Positions 31,900 through 42,830 of a stretch of 64,000 bases of DNA are shown piece by piece (the stretch's first letter is position 1; the number at the start of each line of letters is the position of its first letter). Position numbers and translations under genes: made by a program. The notes under the pieces are model-generated. The model was given only the letters and a program-made list of their open reading frames with translations, was not told where the DNA came from and searched no databases. Origin of the DNA: Gonapodya prolifera JEL478 (lineage: Eukaryota; Monoblepharomycota; Monoblepharidomycetes; Monoblepharidales; Gonapodyaceae); contig KQ965788.1 of the NCBI GenBank assembly GCA_001574975.1, forward strand, positions 62,001-126,000, given 5' to 3'.

Positions 31900-33145
31900 T
31901 TACAAAGCGGCAGCATTCCCATCACCAGCCTTTAGCAACAAAAATTTATCCGCACCATCCCCACTCAAAACCTTCACCTTCTCCTCGCTCACCAACTTCC
32001 TCAGATGCAGAAGCACAGACGACTCCGCCGCGAGTTGCAGGTGGGGTGGATACGCTGCATAAATGACCTGGACGAGCTCCTTGATCGTCCATGCCTCGTA
32101 GGAGCCCTGGGCGACTGGAGGATCGCTGGGAGTCGACGAGGTGTGCGAACGTTGGAGTACGGATATGATTTGGTCCTCGCGATCCTATTTGAAGTATTTT
32201 AGTACTTCAACGTCAATAATTTCCCCTCCCACATCAGGACAGCTGAGCTCACCTGACGATGTTTGATGTAAAACTCTAGTTTCGCCTTCCCGTCCTCTAT
32301 GACCGGCCCATGTCCTGGATAAACCCGCCCCAGATCCTGCGACAGCCACAGCATCTTCCTCAAACTCGCCATGTACTCTCCAAGTTCCTGGAACACCGTC
32401 GTTCCGAACCCTAGAACGCAGTCTCCAGCAATAATCGCTCGCTCTTCCTCCAGGTAGAACGCGACGTGGTCGTCGCAGTGTCCTGGCGTTGCGATGGCAC
32501 GGACAGTCGCGCCTTCGACTCTGAAGGTTTGGCCATCCGCAATGTCCGTGTAAATGGGACTCGGGATGGTGTCGCCCGTTGATAGGCAAAGCTTTTTGTG
32601 AGCAACAGGGGTGGGGTTTTTGCAAATTGACTTGATTTGAGAAACGCCGCCAACGTGGTCTATTGTGGGTGATTGAGATTGAGCTACCCTATAAAAGCCA
32701 CATCCCGATAACGCTCTCACCGTGATGAAAGTGAGTAAGGAGGATGTGACTAATTGTTGCTCCTTCCTTTTCCAGTGCTTCCTTCAGCAGCGTGTCCCAT
32801 CCGGCGATACCTTCACCAGAATCAATAATGATCCGCTCACGGCCAGTTCCCAAGATGTAATTATTCGTTCCTGTAGGACGGATTTCAGTGAAACGATTGT
32901 GGATTCCAGCCGCGGGAACAACCCAGAACACACCCTGGAGCGTATAGGAGCTAGGATTCAGGCCGAGCACTCGAAGAACTCGAGGTGAAATTTTCTCCAC
33001 GTTTGGAAGGGGATCAAGCTCGGGCGGGGAAGGTCCTGGAGAGGAGCAGAAAGGTCCGTTAATAAGCACCGACTTTGGCAACGTAACAGTGGGATCGCCA
33101 AGGAAACGCACCTGCGGCAGCGTGGGCGACGGGTTGTTTCAACAT
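31900..33145 (-). CDS. LACTB2: metallo-beta-lactamase-fold endonuclease-like protein (LACTB2 family)
   Basis: Five exons (33112-33145, 32934-33035, 32721-32870, 32253-32659, 31900-32184) sum to 978 nt and 325 residues. It begins with SPRVLRVLGLNPSSYTLQGT and NNYILGTGRERIIIDSGEG, followed by the metal motif THFHHDHVGGV split by an intron, then TPGHCDDHVAFYL, AGDCVLGFGTTVF and YPGHGPVIEDG, giving all the expected His/Asp ligands of a dizinc centre. The C-terminal part (TIKELVQVIYAAYPPH, LHLRKLVSEEKV) matches the winged-helix-like tail of LACTB2. Human LACTB2 is a mitochondrial single-strand RNA endonuclease; no strong presequence is seen here. Divergent from PEX11 with 361 bp between start codons. 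Confidence 0.92.
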
Positions 33146-33506
33146 GGTGCGAGTCCTGAGAGCAGTGGATACGATTCTTCGGAACGTGGACGGTTAGAAC
33201 GGGTATAACATCGGTTGCTTTTCAACCGAAGTAGCATCAAAATGATGCAAGAAACCAGCGACACTTTGTTCACTTTATTCCTATCAAACTGAATGTGTCT
33301 TCTAGCTCACTGGTCTGTATCAAGAGGGCGAGCGTCGTATTCTCATTGTGATTACGCAGAAGGATGGTTGTAAACAAGATGATTCTGTTTCAGTTTCCTC
33401 TCAATAATTGTGTTTTACGCGTCCTCTGATGCTCTTTAGTGACGTGACTTTCTAACTTTACTTTGTAAACACCCTCGAAAGTAGACTTTCTCATTCCTGA
33501 GGCGAC

Positions 33507-34585
33507 ATGGCCAAAGAGAGCGTCGATGCCAAGGCGCCCGGCAACTTGGCGCTCTTCATACTCCTAACGTCAAAGATTGCGAGGCTCAATGACGGACAAG
33601 ATAAGGCACGCCTTCCGAATCGCGGCCATCACTTTCAGCAGCACCGCATTGACCTTTCGCGCATCCTAGATTCTGAAACTGCCTCAATACGTCGTCAAGA
33701 CGATACTCTGGACGAACTCTCTGGAGCGATGGGGTGTCGACAAGCACGTGGTGGCGACTGTGACGCCCCCAGCCAAACAACTCGCGAGCAACTTCTCCAA
33801 CGCACGTAAAATTATCCGCCTGCTGCACTGGACTGAGCCGCTGGGCGAGCTGTACGAAGTGTACCGCCAACATGATTTCGATGTTCGAAGAATTCTCGCC
33901 GCGCCGATTGGGTCGAAATCTTACGATGCGCGACACTTCTTGCGAATCATTTCGTTCTTCCAGCTGGTATGGGTCGTGTTCTCTTCACATCGCTTACCCC
34001 ATCTCAACGGGTACCAAACCAACTCGCAGTTTTTGTCCACGGCAAACGACATGTCAGACGACTTGGCCTGCCTGGGCCGAATCGGCGCCATACCTAAAAG
34101 CTACCAGTCACAGTTTGAGCCCATCAGTGCACGACTGTGGTTCACGGGTATATCACTAGACATCCACGCCCTCCTCCACCACCTGAACGGCACTTACCAA
34201 AAGCGCCACAGTCTATTGAGTGGAGCCGAAAAGACCCAACAAGCTCGGGACGATATAAAGAAACTGGACTGGAGCTTATTTATGTTGCGACTTCAGCTGA
34301 TTAAACTGCTCGCCGATGTAAGTCGAGTCAGCGCCCCGGAGACGCGGCGACATACTCCATGATAAGTTCTCTTTGACAGGGAGTTTTCTGTTGGTGCGAT
34401 GTCAACCCGGCTACTCCAAATGCGGACGGTCTGCAAACGGTTTCGGGGCTCGTCTCTGGAGTTTTATGTGCGTGTTAATTCCTATCATCTCCTTCGAACA
34501 ACGTCGTACAGTGGTGACTTATATACATCTTTTGACACAAACAGCTTTATTCCGACTGTACGTCAAAGCTTCTGCCACACTGTAA
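33507..34585 (+). CDS. PEX11: peroxisomal membrane protein PEX11 family
   Basis: Four exons (33507-33605, 33670-34317, 34380-34467, 34545-34585) sum to 876 nt and 291 residues. Family pattern includes LLTSKIARLNDGQDKI, LPQYVVKTILW, NARKIIRLLHWTEPL, a central amphipathic and membrane region FLRIISFFQLVWVVFS, LACLGRIGAIP, LFMLRLQLIKLLAD and a C-terminal ADGLQTVSGLVSGVLSLFRL. PEX11 proteins shape and divide peroxisomes. Intron 1 (33606-33669, 64 nt) must use a GC donor: AAG|GCACGC...CCTAG is the only join that keeps the frame and family sequence. It converges on EXO70, with 145 bp between stops. Confidence 0.88.
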
Positions 34586-34730
34586 GGCGATCCAATCGCC
34601 CCTCCCTGCAAGCACTTCCCCACTGCATGCATTTGGACCACGAGATATATTTGCTATGTGCGCTTCACGTCTCCCAACGGGTAATAAACCAACATCCCAC
34701 CAGTCACCCCTTTCACTCCGAGTTGCCGCA

Positions 34731-37522
34731 TTAGGCGGTCGACACAGAGGGATCGAAGAGCTCCCCAAGCAGCTTCTCCAGCTGCTGCGGGGTGAACTTG
34801 ACGTACTTTTGTTGGTTCTTCGTGAACTCGACGTCTTGATATCTGTTGCCCAGCCACCACACACAAATGCAGTTATTCACTCTAATTACGCATGTGCACT
34901 TCCACCTACAGTAACTCACTTATCATAGAACTTCGCGTACAGTGGCACCATAGCCTGGCGCACCGCCTGCACGAGTTGCTGTCGGAGCTCTGTGTCAGGG
35001 ATAGAGAAACTGCGTTGCCCGCCGAAGGTCTCGTCGAACGCGGTGTTGAAAGCGCGGAACTTGGCCTTGATGGCCTCCCGCTGCTGAGAAGACAGCTGTT
35101 TGGGTGCGGGACTGTTGTCTACGAGTTGGTCGTAGCATAGTTTCCACCTGCAACCGTCAAGCAGCCACGTAAGGGTCGAGTGTCTGAGTCACCCGGTTCG
35201 GGCCCGGCTTGATTGGAGACTCACACGTCATCATACGCCGCCCGCTGCTTCTGGACCATCCTGTCCAACCTTATATCGACGTCTGGTCCGACGACATCCT
35301 GGAGAGCTCGCGACGCCCGAATGGCCTTGGAGACATAGTTGTAGTTGTTGAGCAGGAACACGGTCGACAGTGTGGGTTTCTTGTACGTGCGCGATTTGGT
35401 CTCGAGCGTTGTGACGAGGGCGTCGATGCAGTCGCCTTGCGGTGCGCAAGAAAAGGACACAAGAGAGGGGCACTTCATCACATAACCCACAACCCAGAAC
35501 GGCCCGCAGAGGGGGTGCTTCTTCAACTCACCTATGAACTTGCCGAGCCCCTCACCACCTGCCAAACTCCGTCCACGACTCTTATCCCTCCTCCCACCCA
35601 AGGCGGGACTTCCATCACCTGCGGTAGCAGACGCGGCGGCGGTAATATGTGAGTCGCCCATCTGCCGGATCAGGTCGTCGAAGGTCGTGGGGTAGTCCAG
35701 GAATCGTTTCAGCGCGTTGAGGGTCTAAACAATGAGTGCGCGTGTTATTCGCGGGAGGTGGTGGAAATCAGCAAAGCGGGCGACAAGGCTACGTACTTGG
35801 CTCGTCAACTCATGCACGGTGCCGTCACCCGAGACGTTGGGTTTGGTAGCTTCGATGTGGATCTCGACGTAGAAGTCCTTGAGCATTCCGATGAGCGTGG
35901 AGTCGTACGAGGCCACCGTGTCGTAGATTTCGTCCCCGGCGCGACCTGCGTCCTGACGAAGAGCGTATGGTACGGTCAGCATTGAAGAAGTTCCCCACGT
36001 TGCCCACCTTCATCAACGTGAAGAGAAACATACTCGAAGAAACGCGCTCTTGGCATCCGTAAGACTTATCCTCATGCACTCCTCCAAATCCGCCAACACA
36101 ACCACCTCGGAATAATCTCCTTTCGACGCCGCCCTCTTGACCCTTACCACCAGCGCCTCTGCCTTCTCCGCAAATGTTGCAAAGGACGCTCCAACCACAC
36201 CCGTGAACGACGTCGGCACCAAATCCGGTGGAAGCGCGGCGGTGACCACCCTGTGTTCCGCCGCCGCCAGGGCCCCTAACGCGTTCGTGTACGCGATGTG
36301 GGGTCCACTCCCACGCGCGTACGATTGCACACGTGGGGCCATGTTTGTGGCGGCTTGGGAGAGGGGCAGGATTGATTTGGCGAAGGAGGGTTGCCGGACG
36401 GCGATGTAGGTGGCGACCACGTCGGTGTAGCTGAGGCCCTGGTGTTCAGTGCCGGACATGAAGGACGAGAGGGTGAAGAGGATTTCAAGGGTCTGTGGGG
36501 ATGGTTGCGGGATTGTGGCTGTGGAGGGAGCGCCGTGAGCTGATCAGCGCGGTGGAATGCGGAAACCGCACGACTTCGGTGTGACGGAAATGACCATTGT
36601 CTTAACCATCCATCGGCATTAAACTCTGAAATTCATTCTTTGAACGACAGGTAATCGGTGTGACGCCCCGACAGCTCCCCTGAAACGAGTGAAGCGGTCC
36701 TGTTGCGACACTCAAACAACTTACAAAAGCTTTGTTGCGATGTGAGGTCGACAGTGGTGGTTACCCCGTTGAGTGTCTTTCGGAACAGGTCTTGGATCTT
36801 TGCTAGTCCTGTTGCAAGGAGTGTCCGCTTTGAAGTGAGTGAGCTAAAATCCGAGGAGACAAGCTGGAATACGCCGAGCACTGTCGCCTCACCAAACTTC
36901 CAACAGCACGGTCTGCACTGCGAAACTGCGATTTGGCCAGGTATGTGTAGGCGTCTCGTACACGCGTGACCGAGTCCATGTACCGTTGGAGGTGGTCTTC
37001 GCGAGGTCTGGGTTCGAAGTGCTCCTTAAGGACAGCTCCGGGTCACAGTAAACCGCCAATGTTACATACCCTCTGGTAATAACGGGTTCCTCTCGTCCAG
37101 CAAGGTCGAAATAGTTCGTTACAAGCTCCATTTGCATGATTGTGGCATCGATGTCTGTGTTGAGCAGTTTGGGTTGACAAAGAATGGTCCTTTTTTACAA
37201 GTCCTCGGTACGCACTGTCGTGTAAAGCCGTCAGCTTTGTCATCTGCTTGTGAATCGGTGCGATGGTCTTTTCGAGGCGAATCAGCCTGTCGTCGAACGA
37301 GGACAGGATCTGCGTCTGTAACACACATATTGGGTTACGACATGTGAAAAATCGATACAAGACCGCGGAGAGTTGGCTCACCATTCTCGTTGCGATCGCA
37401 TCGGTTCGCTTCAATGTTTCCTGCAAGTCCGCCGCATCCTCCTCCTCGTCCTCGATTTTACCCTCGAGCTCCAGCCGCCGCTCTGCGAGTCCACCTTCGT
37501 CCAGATACGCTGGGTCTTGCAT
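34731..37522 (-). CDS. EXO70: exocyst complex subunit EXO70
   Basis: The start MQDPAYLDEGGLAERRLELE is followed by a coiled-coil N-terminus: exon 1 37382-37522, exon 2 37216-37315 with LSSFDDRLIRLEKTIAPIHK, exon 3 37070-37154 with MQMELVTNYFDLAGREEPVI. Further exons give KIQDLFRKTL, SYTDVVATYIAVRQPSFAKS, VLADLEECMRISLTDAKSAF, VHELTSQTLNALKRFLDYP, FLLNNYNYVSKAI and the C-terminal YQDVEFTKNQQKYVKFTPQQ ending in LEKLLGELFDPS. This matches EXO70, which tethers secretory vesicles through Rho and PI(4,5)P2 at the plasma membrane. I could not put the join near 36.9-37.07 kb into one frame; an EHFEPRPREDHLQRYMDSVT segment there is in a different phase from exon 3, so a missed small exon or an indel is possible. 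Confidence 0.88.
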
Positions 37523-38082
37523 CGTGGGTGGGGATCGCGGCAGCTTTGGCCACTTCTGGTATGCACTTGTCTTTGTATTGTAAAATATTTCAACATTCTG
37601 ACTCACCCTTCACCAGTCAGGAAAAAAAGCGAAGTTGAGCACAGTACAGATGTTTGCTTTATAAGTAAGAAGAATATATACGACTATACTTTGGTGTTAC
37701 CTTGGACGGGTTCCGCTCCTGTCAGTACGTGCGGGCGATGAGATCTGACGATGCATACTCAACACATCAGAAAGCGCTCTCCATCAATGCTATTTAATGA
37801 GTATACTGCACTCAAAATTCCAGAGAATGTGGCTGTCAACGGATCTCGTCCCTTTGCCGAGCATCACTTGATCTCATGCAAAACCCAAAACAAACGCCCT
37901 GAACTCCAGGCTGAATTCAAAGAAGCAAATCAACTCTTCCACTCTAACGCAGGAACCGCGGGTGCAGGCTCCCTTTCAATTCTAGCGGTAGGTTACCGCA
38001 GGCGCAGGGGCAAGCTTTTGACGGAGTCCTGGAAACCTCTTTGTCCGTTTTGACCAGCCTCCGGATCCTATCGCGGCAAACC
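37523..38082. other. divergent promoter region of EXO70 and the YTH gene
   Basis: 560 bp between start codons; no gene or clear element recognised. Confidence 0.55.
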
Positions 38083-41000
38083 ATGTCCGCACCGCAACTC
38101 CAGGCCGGAAGCACGCCCGGCCAGTCTTCACCGGGTCAGCTTGCGGCCCCGTACTCCGAGGATGGCAGGTTTGGAAGCCAGGGTGGACAATCCCCGCGTC
38201 AACCAACGGGTGACCTGGAGCAGCCGAGATGGACTCCCACGCCAGAGGTATGTGGAAGAAGAATGGGCAAGCTGCCATCAACGTCTGGGGATGGGATGGT
38301 GGCGGGTTGTGGGGGGAGGCTCCTCCCGCTCCCATGGCTCGGGTGTTTTCGGGACTTCAATATGCCGCAAACGCTGGTAAACGCAATACTCCCACCTCTT
38401 CACGAGCGATGATGGGGCATGCTTGTGTTTGTTGCCTCCGGAACCCATGTGCTCGGTGGTTTCGGCGCCTTCCAAAATCTCGCAAAGGGTCGCAAAGCAA
38501 AACCCAAGTCCCCCTGAAACATCAATCTCACCTTCCTTCTCACCTCCCTTCCAGGCTACAATCCACGCCGCCTACCCGTTCCAACGGACCTACCCCCACT
38601 TCGCACCCGCCAGCCCCGACTTCGGCCCTCACCAACTCGCAGCCATGACGCTCGCCCGCCCAGGCATGGCCCTCGCGGACCCCACAGGCATGTCCTACAT
38701 CGCACATCCCTACATCCAGGCCGACTTCAGGGGGTACGTCCCCGTGCAGGCATTCGCTGCTGATCCCAGAATGGCCGCTCGGGGGTACGAACCTGCTGCA
38801 TTCCAGCCCGCGATGTCCCCCGTCCTGCACCACCCCAGACAGCGGGGAGGCCCTGGGGTTGGAGGGCACGACCAGCGGTACGACGGTCCCTCGACGGATG
38901 TGGCACACAACATGCAGAGGGACGATGGAAGGGGGAGATGGGGCGGTGTGGGGTTCCAGTTCCCACCTCAAGTCGACGTGAGCCGGTCCGGCGCACCCTA
39001 CCAGGCAGAGTACGCGCAGGGTGGGTACGATGGCCAGCAGGGGCCGCCGCAGTCAAAGTCTCGGTTCCATGACCCAAGGTGAGGGTGACTCAGCACACAT
39101 TCCGAAACTCAGTCGGCTGATACCTGTCGATACAGGCTTTCTGTGTGGGTTGGAAACGTTCCGCCTGACACTTCGTCGCAAGAGCTGTACAACTTCTTTG
39201 GTGACGTTGACGTCGAGGTGAGTCACCCTTCTAAATCTCCCTTGCTTCCCATGTTCACACTTTCTCGTACCCTCTTTGCTTTTTCCCAGAGCATCTACGT
39301 TGTCCCGAAATCCCGCTGTGCGTTCTTGAATCTCTACAATGAGGACCAAGTTATCGACGTCGTAAGAAGGTACCATGAGAGTGTGTTCCGTAATGGACGG
39401 ATCTTGTTGCGGCCTCAAAAGGTTTGTTCCCACTTTTCCTCCCGCTTCGGACATTTACTAACACCCCCAAAACACGCCAGGAATCCCCCCGCTACGCCGC
39501 CGCGTACCGACAGGACCCCTCCCTCGGCGGCGGCTCCTCCCTCGGTCCCGCCTCGGCGCAGTTCCGTGGCTCGTCCCGGTCGCCCTCAAACTACCTGCCG
39601 TCACCCGCTGGAACCCCCGGTTCGACGTATCAGCAGCTGCCAGGCCAGCCCGTTGTTCCGCAGGTCCTGGTCGACGGGCAGCCTAAGGAGCGGTTCTTTG
39701 TGATGCGGTCGATGTGAGTTTAGTGTTGGGGTTTCTCGAACCCGGGATTTCGGTGACACTTAACGATGCGCACTGTAGAACGGAGCAAGCCATCATCCTC
39801 TCCGTCGAGACGTGCAAGTGGTCCACTCAGCTTAAGAACGCCGCGGCGCTCAACGAGGCCTTCGACATGTGCGAGACCGTGTACCTCGCCTTCTCCGTCA
39901 ACGGGTCGCGCTCGTTCTTTGGGTACGCCATGTGAGTTGTGGTTGCTTGAGCTCGTGTGGTGTGATTGTGTACTGATGGTACTCGTGGTTGAAGTATGAC
40001 GTCCAGGATCAGACCTCTCAAGGCGAACGCGGAGGACCAGTTGTTTGCGACGGTTCATCCCAAGTTGGATCTGACGGCGCCGTTTACCCTGCAATGGGTG
40101 ACGTATGAGTGAGTTCTACGGCCTGGTTCGGATATAGCCATGATAGTGGAAGGCTATAATCATATCTCGGTGACTGTGTTGTTCAGCTGCAACCTGCCCT
40201 TCGAGGACACGAACGATCTTCGCAACATGCTTAACATGGGATTCCCAGTGTCTCGGTACGTTTATCATCAATTCGACCATTTTTTCTTTCCAGTGGACCA
40301 ACCTCTCCACAACATTCCCAACACAGATCCAAGGACGGTGTAGAACTGGACCACTCGTGCGGAAAACGTCTAATCTCCCGCCTCGATGAATACTTTGCCC
40401 AGAACCCGTCGTCCAAGCGTGAAGTCATCGCTGGCGTGGCGTCTCAGTGAGTGTCTCTCGGTTAAGCCTCGTTCATCACACTTTTCTCACCGTTGAATTA
40501 CAATACAAAGGAGAGCGGGATCTCCTGTCATTGAGCGCTCGCGGTCGGTGGAGGACTTGTCGCTCGCGCAAATAAAGTCCGAGGAGGACCTCGAACCGAT
40601 TCGGTCGAATGGAGCGACTCTCTACGTGAGCTTTGTGGTTCAACAGCATATTTCCGTATATAATCGTGCTAATGCTTTAACAGCCTTCACAGCTCAACCC
40701 CTCGGAGGACCCCATCTTGCGTCACCGTCGCACCTTCTCCACACCGATTCTAGAATCGCTCAACCCTGCCTCGTCTCCGGAACGGTCGTCCGGCGCTATG
40801 AACGGTTCACTTCACCCACCGTCCCCGTTATCCATGTCGACGCACGCGTTCAGCCATACTCGGGCTCAATCCACCTCCATCTATGGGGCGGCTCGTGGGC
40901 AACTGTCTCCCCAAGCCGTCCTCGAAGCACTGAAGAGGTCCCCACCGACAGCGATGAGGCCCGCTCACGGAAGATCCGCCAGTCAGCATATGCAGGCCAC

Positions 41001-42120
41001 CGATGCAATCGCATTCGCACAAGCAAATGTCGCACTCGAGAGGTCGCCCATTCAACTCTCTGGATCGGCGGATAGTGCCCATCTCGCTGCCGCGTTGGGA
41101 CACGCAAGGCAGCGGAGCAGGGACCTCGCGGCGGAGGCTTTTTCGTTCCCACCTGGCTCGGGATTGGAGGGGTCAAATGGGCTTAGGAGCGCCTCGGACG
41201 TACCCATCATTCCGAGTGCGGGTCATTCACGAACTAGGAGCAGGGATCTCGTCGTCGACCCGTTCATGATGGGGAACACGAGCCAAGTTCAGCTGCCAGG
41301 TGCTGTGGGACACGGTCGCACCAGAAGTCGTGACTTCGCCACCGATCCGTTCCCTCTTGGGTCATCCGGAGAAGGGGTTCTTCCCACACCCACCCACACT
41401 CGCACGAGGAGCCGTGAGCTGATCTCAGATCCGTTCCCACTTGGAAGTCCTGGCGATGGACCGCTCATCCCGGCCGGACATACGCGAATGAGGAGCAGGG
41501 ATTTGACGGACGTCTTCGGCTTGGGACCATCACCTGGCATGGAAGGCCACCGCGGAAGCCCCCTCAACAGCTCCGCCGACGGCCCCCTCATGATGCGTAG
41601 CCACGCACGTACAGCAAGTCGGGACATGGTCGGTGGACCTATCGGATTCGGAGCTGTGAGGGACGGATCGATCGCGAGCTCTCAATCGAGCGCCGAGTCC
41701 CTGGCGGAAATGATGTCGGGTATGCCAGACGTCGGGGACGCTCACGTTCGGGGCCTGTTTGCGTCTTCACCTGGACTGCCTGAGTTGGACAAGTCTGTGG
41801 CGGGGTCCATGCTAGGATCGATGGGATCCACAGGCCGCTTGGTTGACGACGTCGATGTCGTGCGGCGTCAATTGATGCAGCTTTCGATGGGTACTGGCGG
41901 CGCTGGATCAGATCTGGATGGGTCCATTACGACTTCGGCTGCCTCCCTGATGCAATCGAGCGCTTTTGTTAGTGAGGTGCTGGTTGCGGCCCCCGCGGAA
42001 GGAGTGAAGCACGCATACGACGAAGACGAGGAGATCTTTTCTGCCGGGGTTCCGAAGCTTGATTCGACTCCCGAGCGGTGGAACGCAGTGGGAGGGCAGA
42101 CCTGGATTGGTCTGCAATGA
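38083..42120 (+). CDS. RRM and YTH domain RNA-binding protein (m6A reader type)
   Basis: Eleven exons (38083-38247, 38555-39078, 39136-39217, 39290-39421, 39481-39713, 39779-39931, 39995-40108, 40187-40255, 40327-40446, 40511-40625, 40684-42120) sum to 3144 nt and 1047 residues. A Pro/Gln-rich N-terminus is followed by an RRM (LSVWVGNVPPDTSSQELYNF, SRCAFLNLYNEDQ) and a YTH domain: RFFVMRSITEQAIILSVETC, KWSTQLKNAAALNEAF, VYLAFSVNGSRSFFGYA and LPFEDTNDLRNMLN. Aromatic residues expected in the m6A pocket (W in CKWS and LQWV) are present. The C-terminal 480 residues are disordered and hold about six copies of an Arg/Ser repeat. RRM-YTH pairing is known in filamentous fungi; in yeasts such proteins control meiotic mRNA decay. 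The 307-nt first intron is longer than the others and may hide a small exon. Confidence 0.9.
41098..41640 (+). repeat. coding tandem repeat in the YTH protein, about six copies
   Basis: The unit is about 25-40 residues with the core H-x-R-x-R-S-R-D-(L/F/M) followed by a DPF-(P/M)-(L/M)-G element, as in GHSRTRSRDL and GHGRTRSRDF. Copies start near 41098, 41221, 41305, 41392, 41476 and 41596. The later copies are less regular. Confidence 0.8.
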
Positions 42121-42830
42121 TGTGAGGAGGCGGAATCGTGGGATGGTGTGAGTGTTACGCAAAATAGACGAGTGCTTCTGGGAGGGATCGGAGCTGTTGG
42201 ATTTTTTTTTCTTCGGATTCGGGCTGGGCTTTTTAACATCGGAATGAACGTTGAACATGAGTGGTCACTTGTCGCATGTGTCAGTCTACCGTGAACCATG
42301 GTTTACCTAACAGCAGTACTAATCGCGGATCAGGCAACATGGATGGAGCTTGAGTCAACCGCAGTACTTGCATCTCCTCTGCATCACCTATTACGCACGG
42401 CGGGCGTCACTCGAGCCACTTCATTCACTTTTGTAAACTTGGAGGAGCATTTCTTTTTCCCTGAGAGACAACAGAAAGTATACCATCACGATTTCAGCGG
42501 GTCGGCTCCTGTTTGGAGGAGATGGCGTGGGAATGGCAATAACACAGACCATATAGACCCTTTTCTTTTTTTATCTTAGCAACCGAAAATGTACAAAAGA
42601 TGGAACAATCCTTTGCCTCAAGCCACATGCAAAGGGCATTTCGTACTCTGGGTGGGTCGACCAAATTGATGCGCAGTTCAGTCCCATACATCGCTCCGCG
42701 TCTTCGCATGATATAAGCAGGCGAAGAGAGCCCACTTGACTAGCATTCTCGATCGGATAAGGTTCGAGAGATGGTGGAGTCGGGGCAACAAAAGATTACC
42801 AGTCTATGTACATAAAGTGCGGCACAGTCC
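42121..42830. other. intergenic, nothing recognised
   Basis: 3' region of the YTH gene and promoter of the PFKFB gene. Short frames only. Confidence 0.5.
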
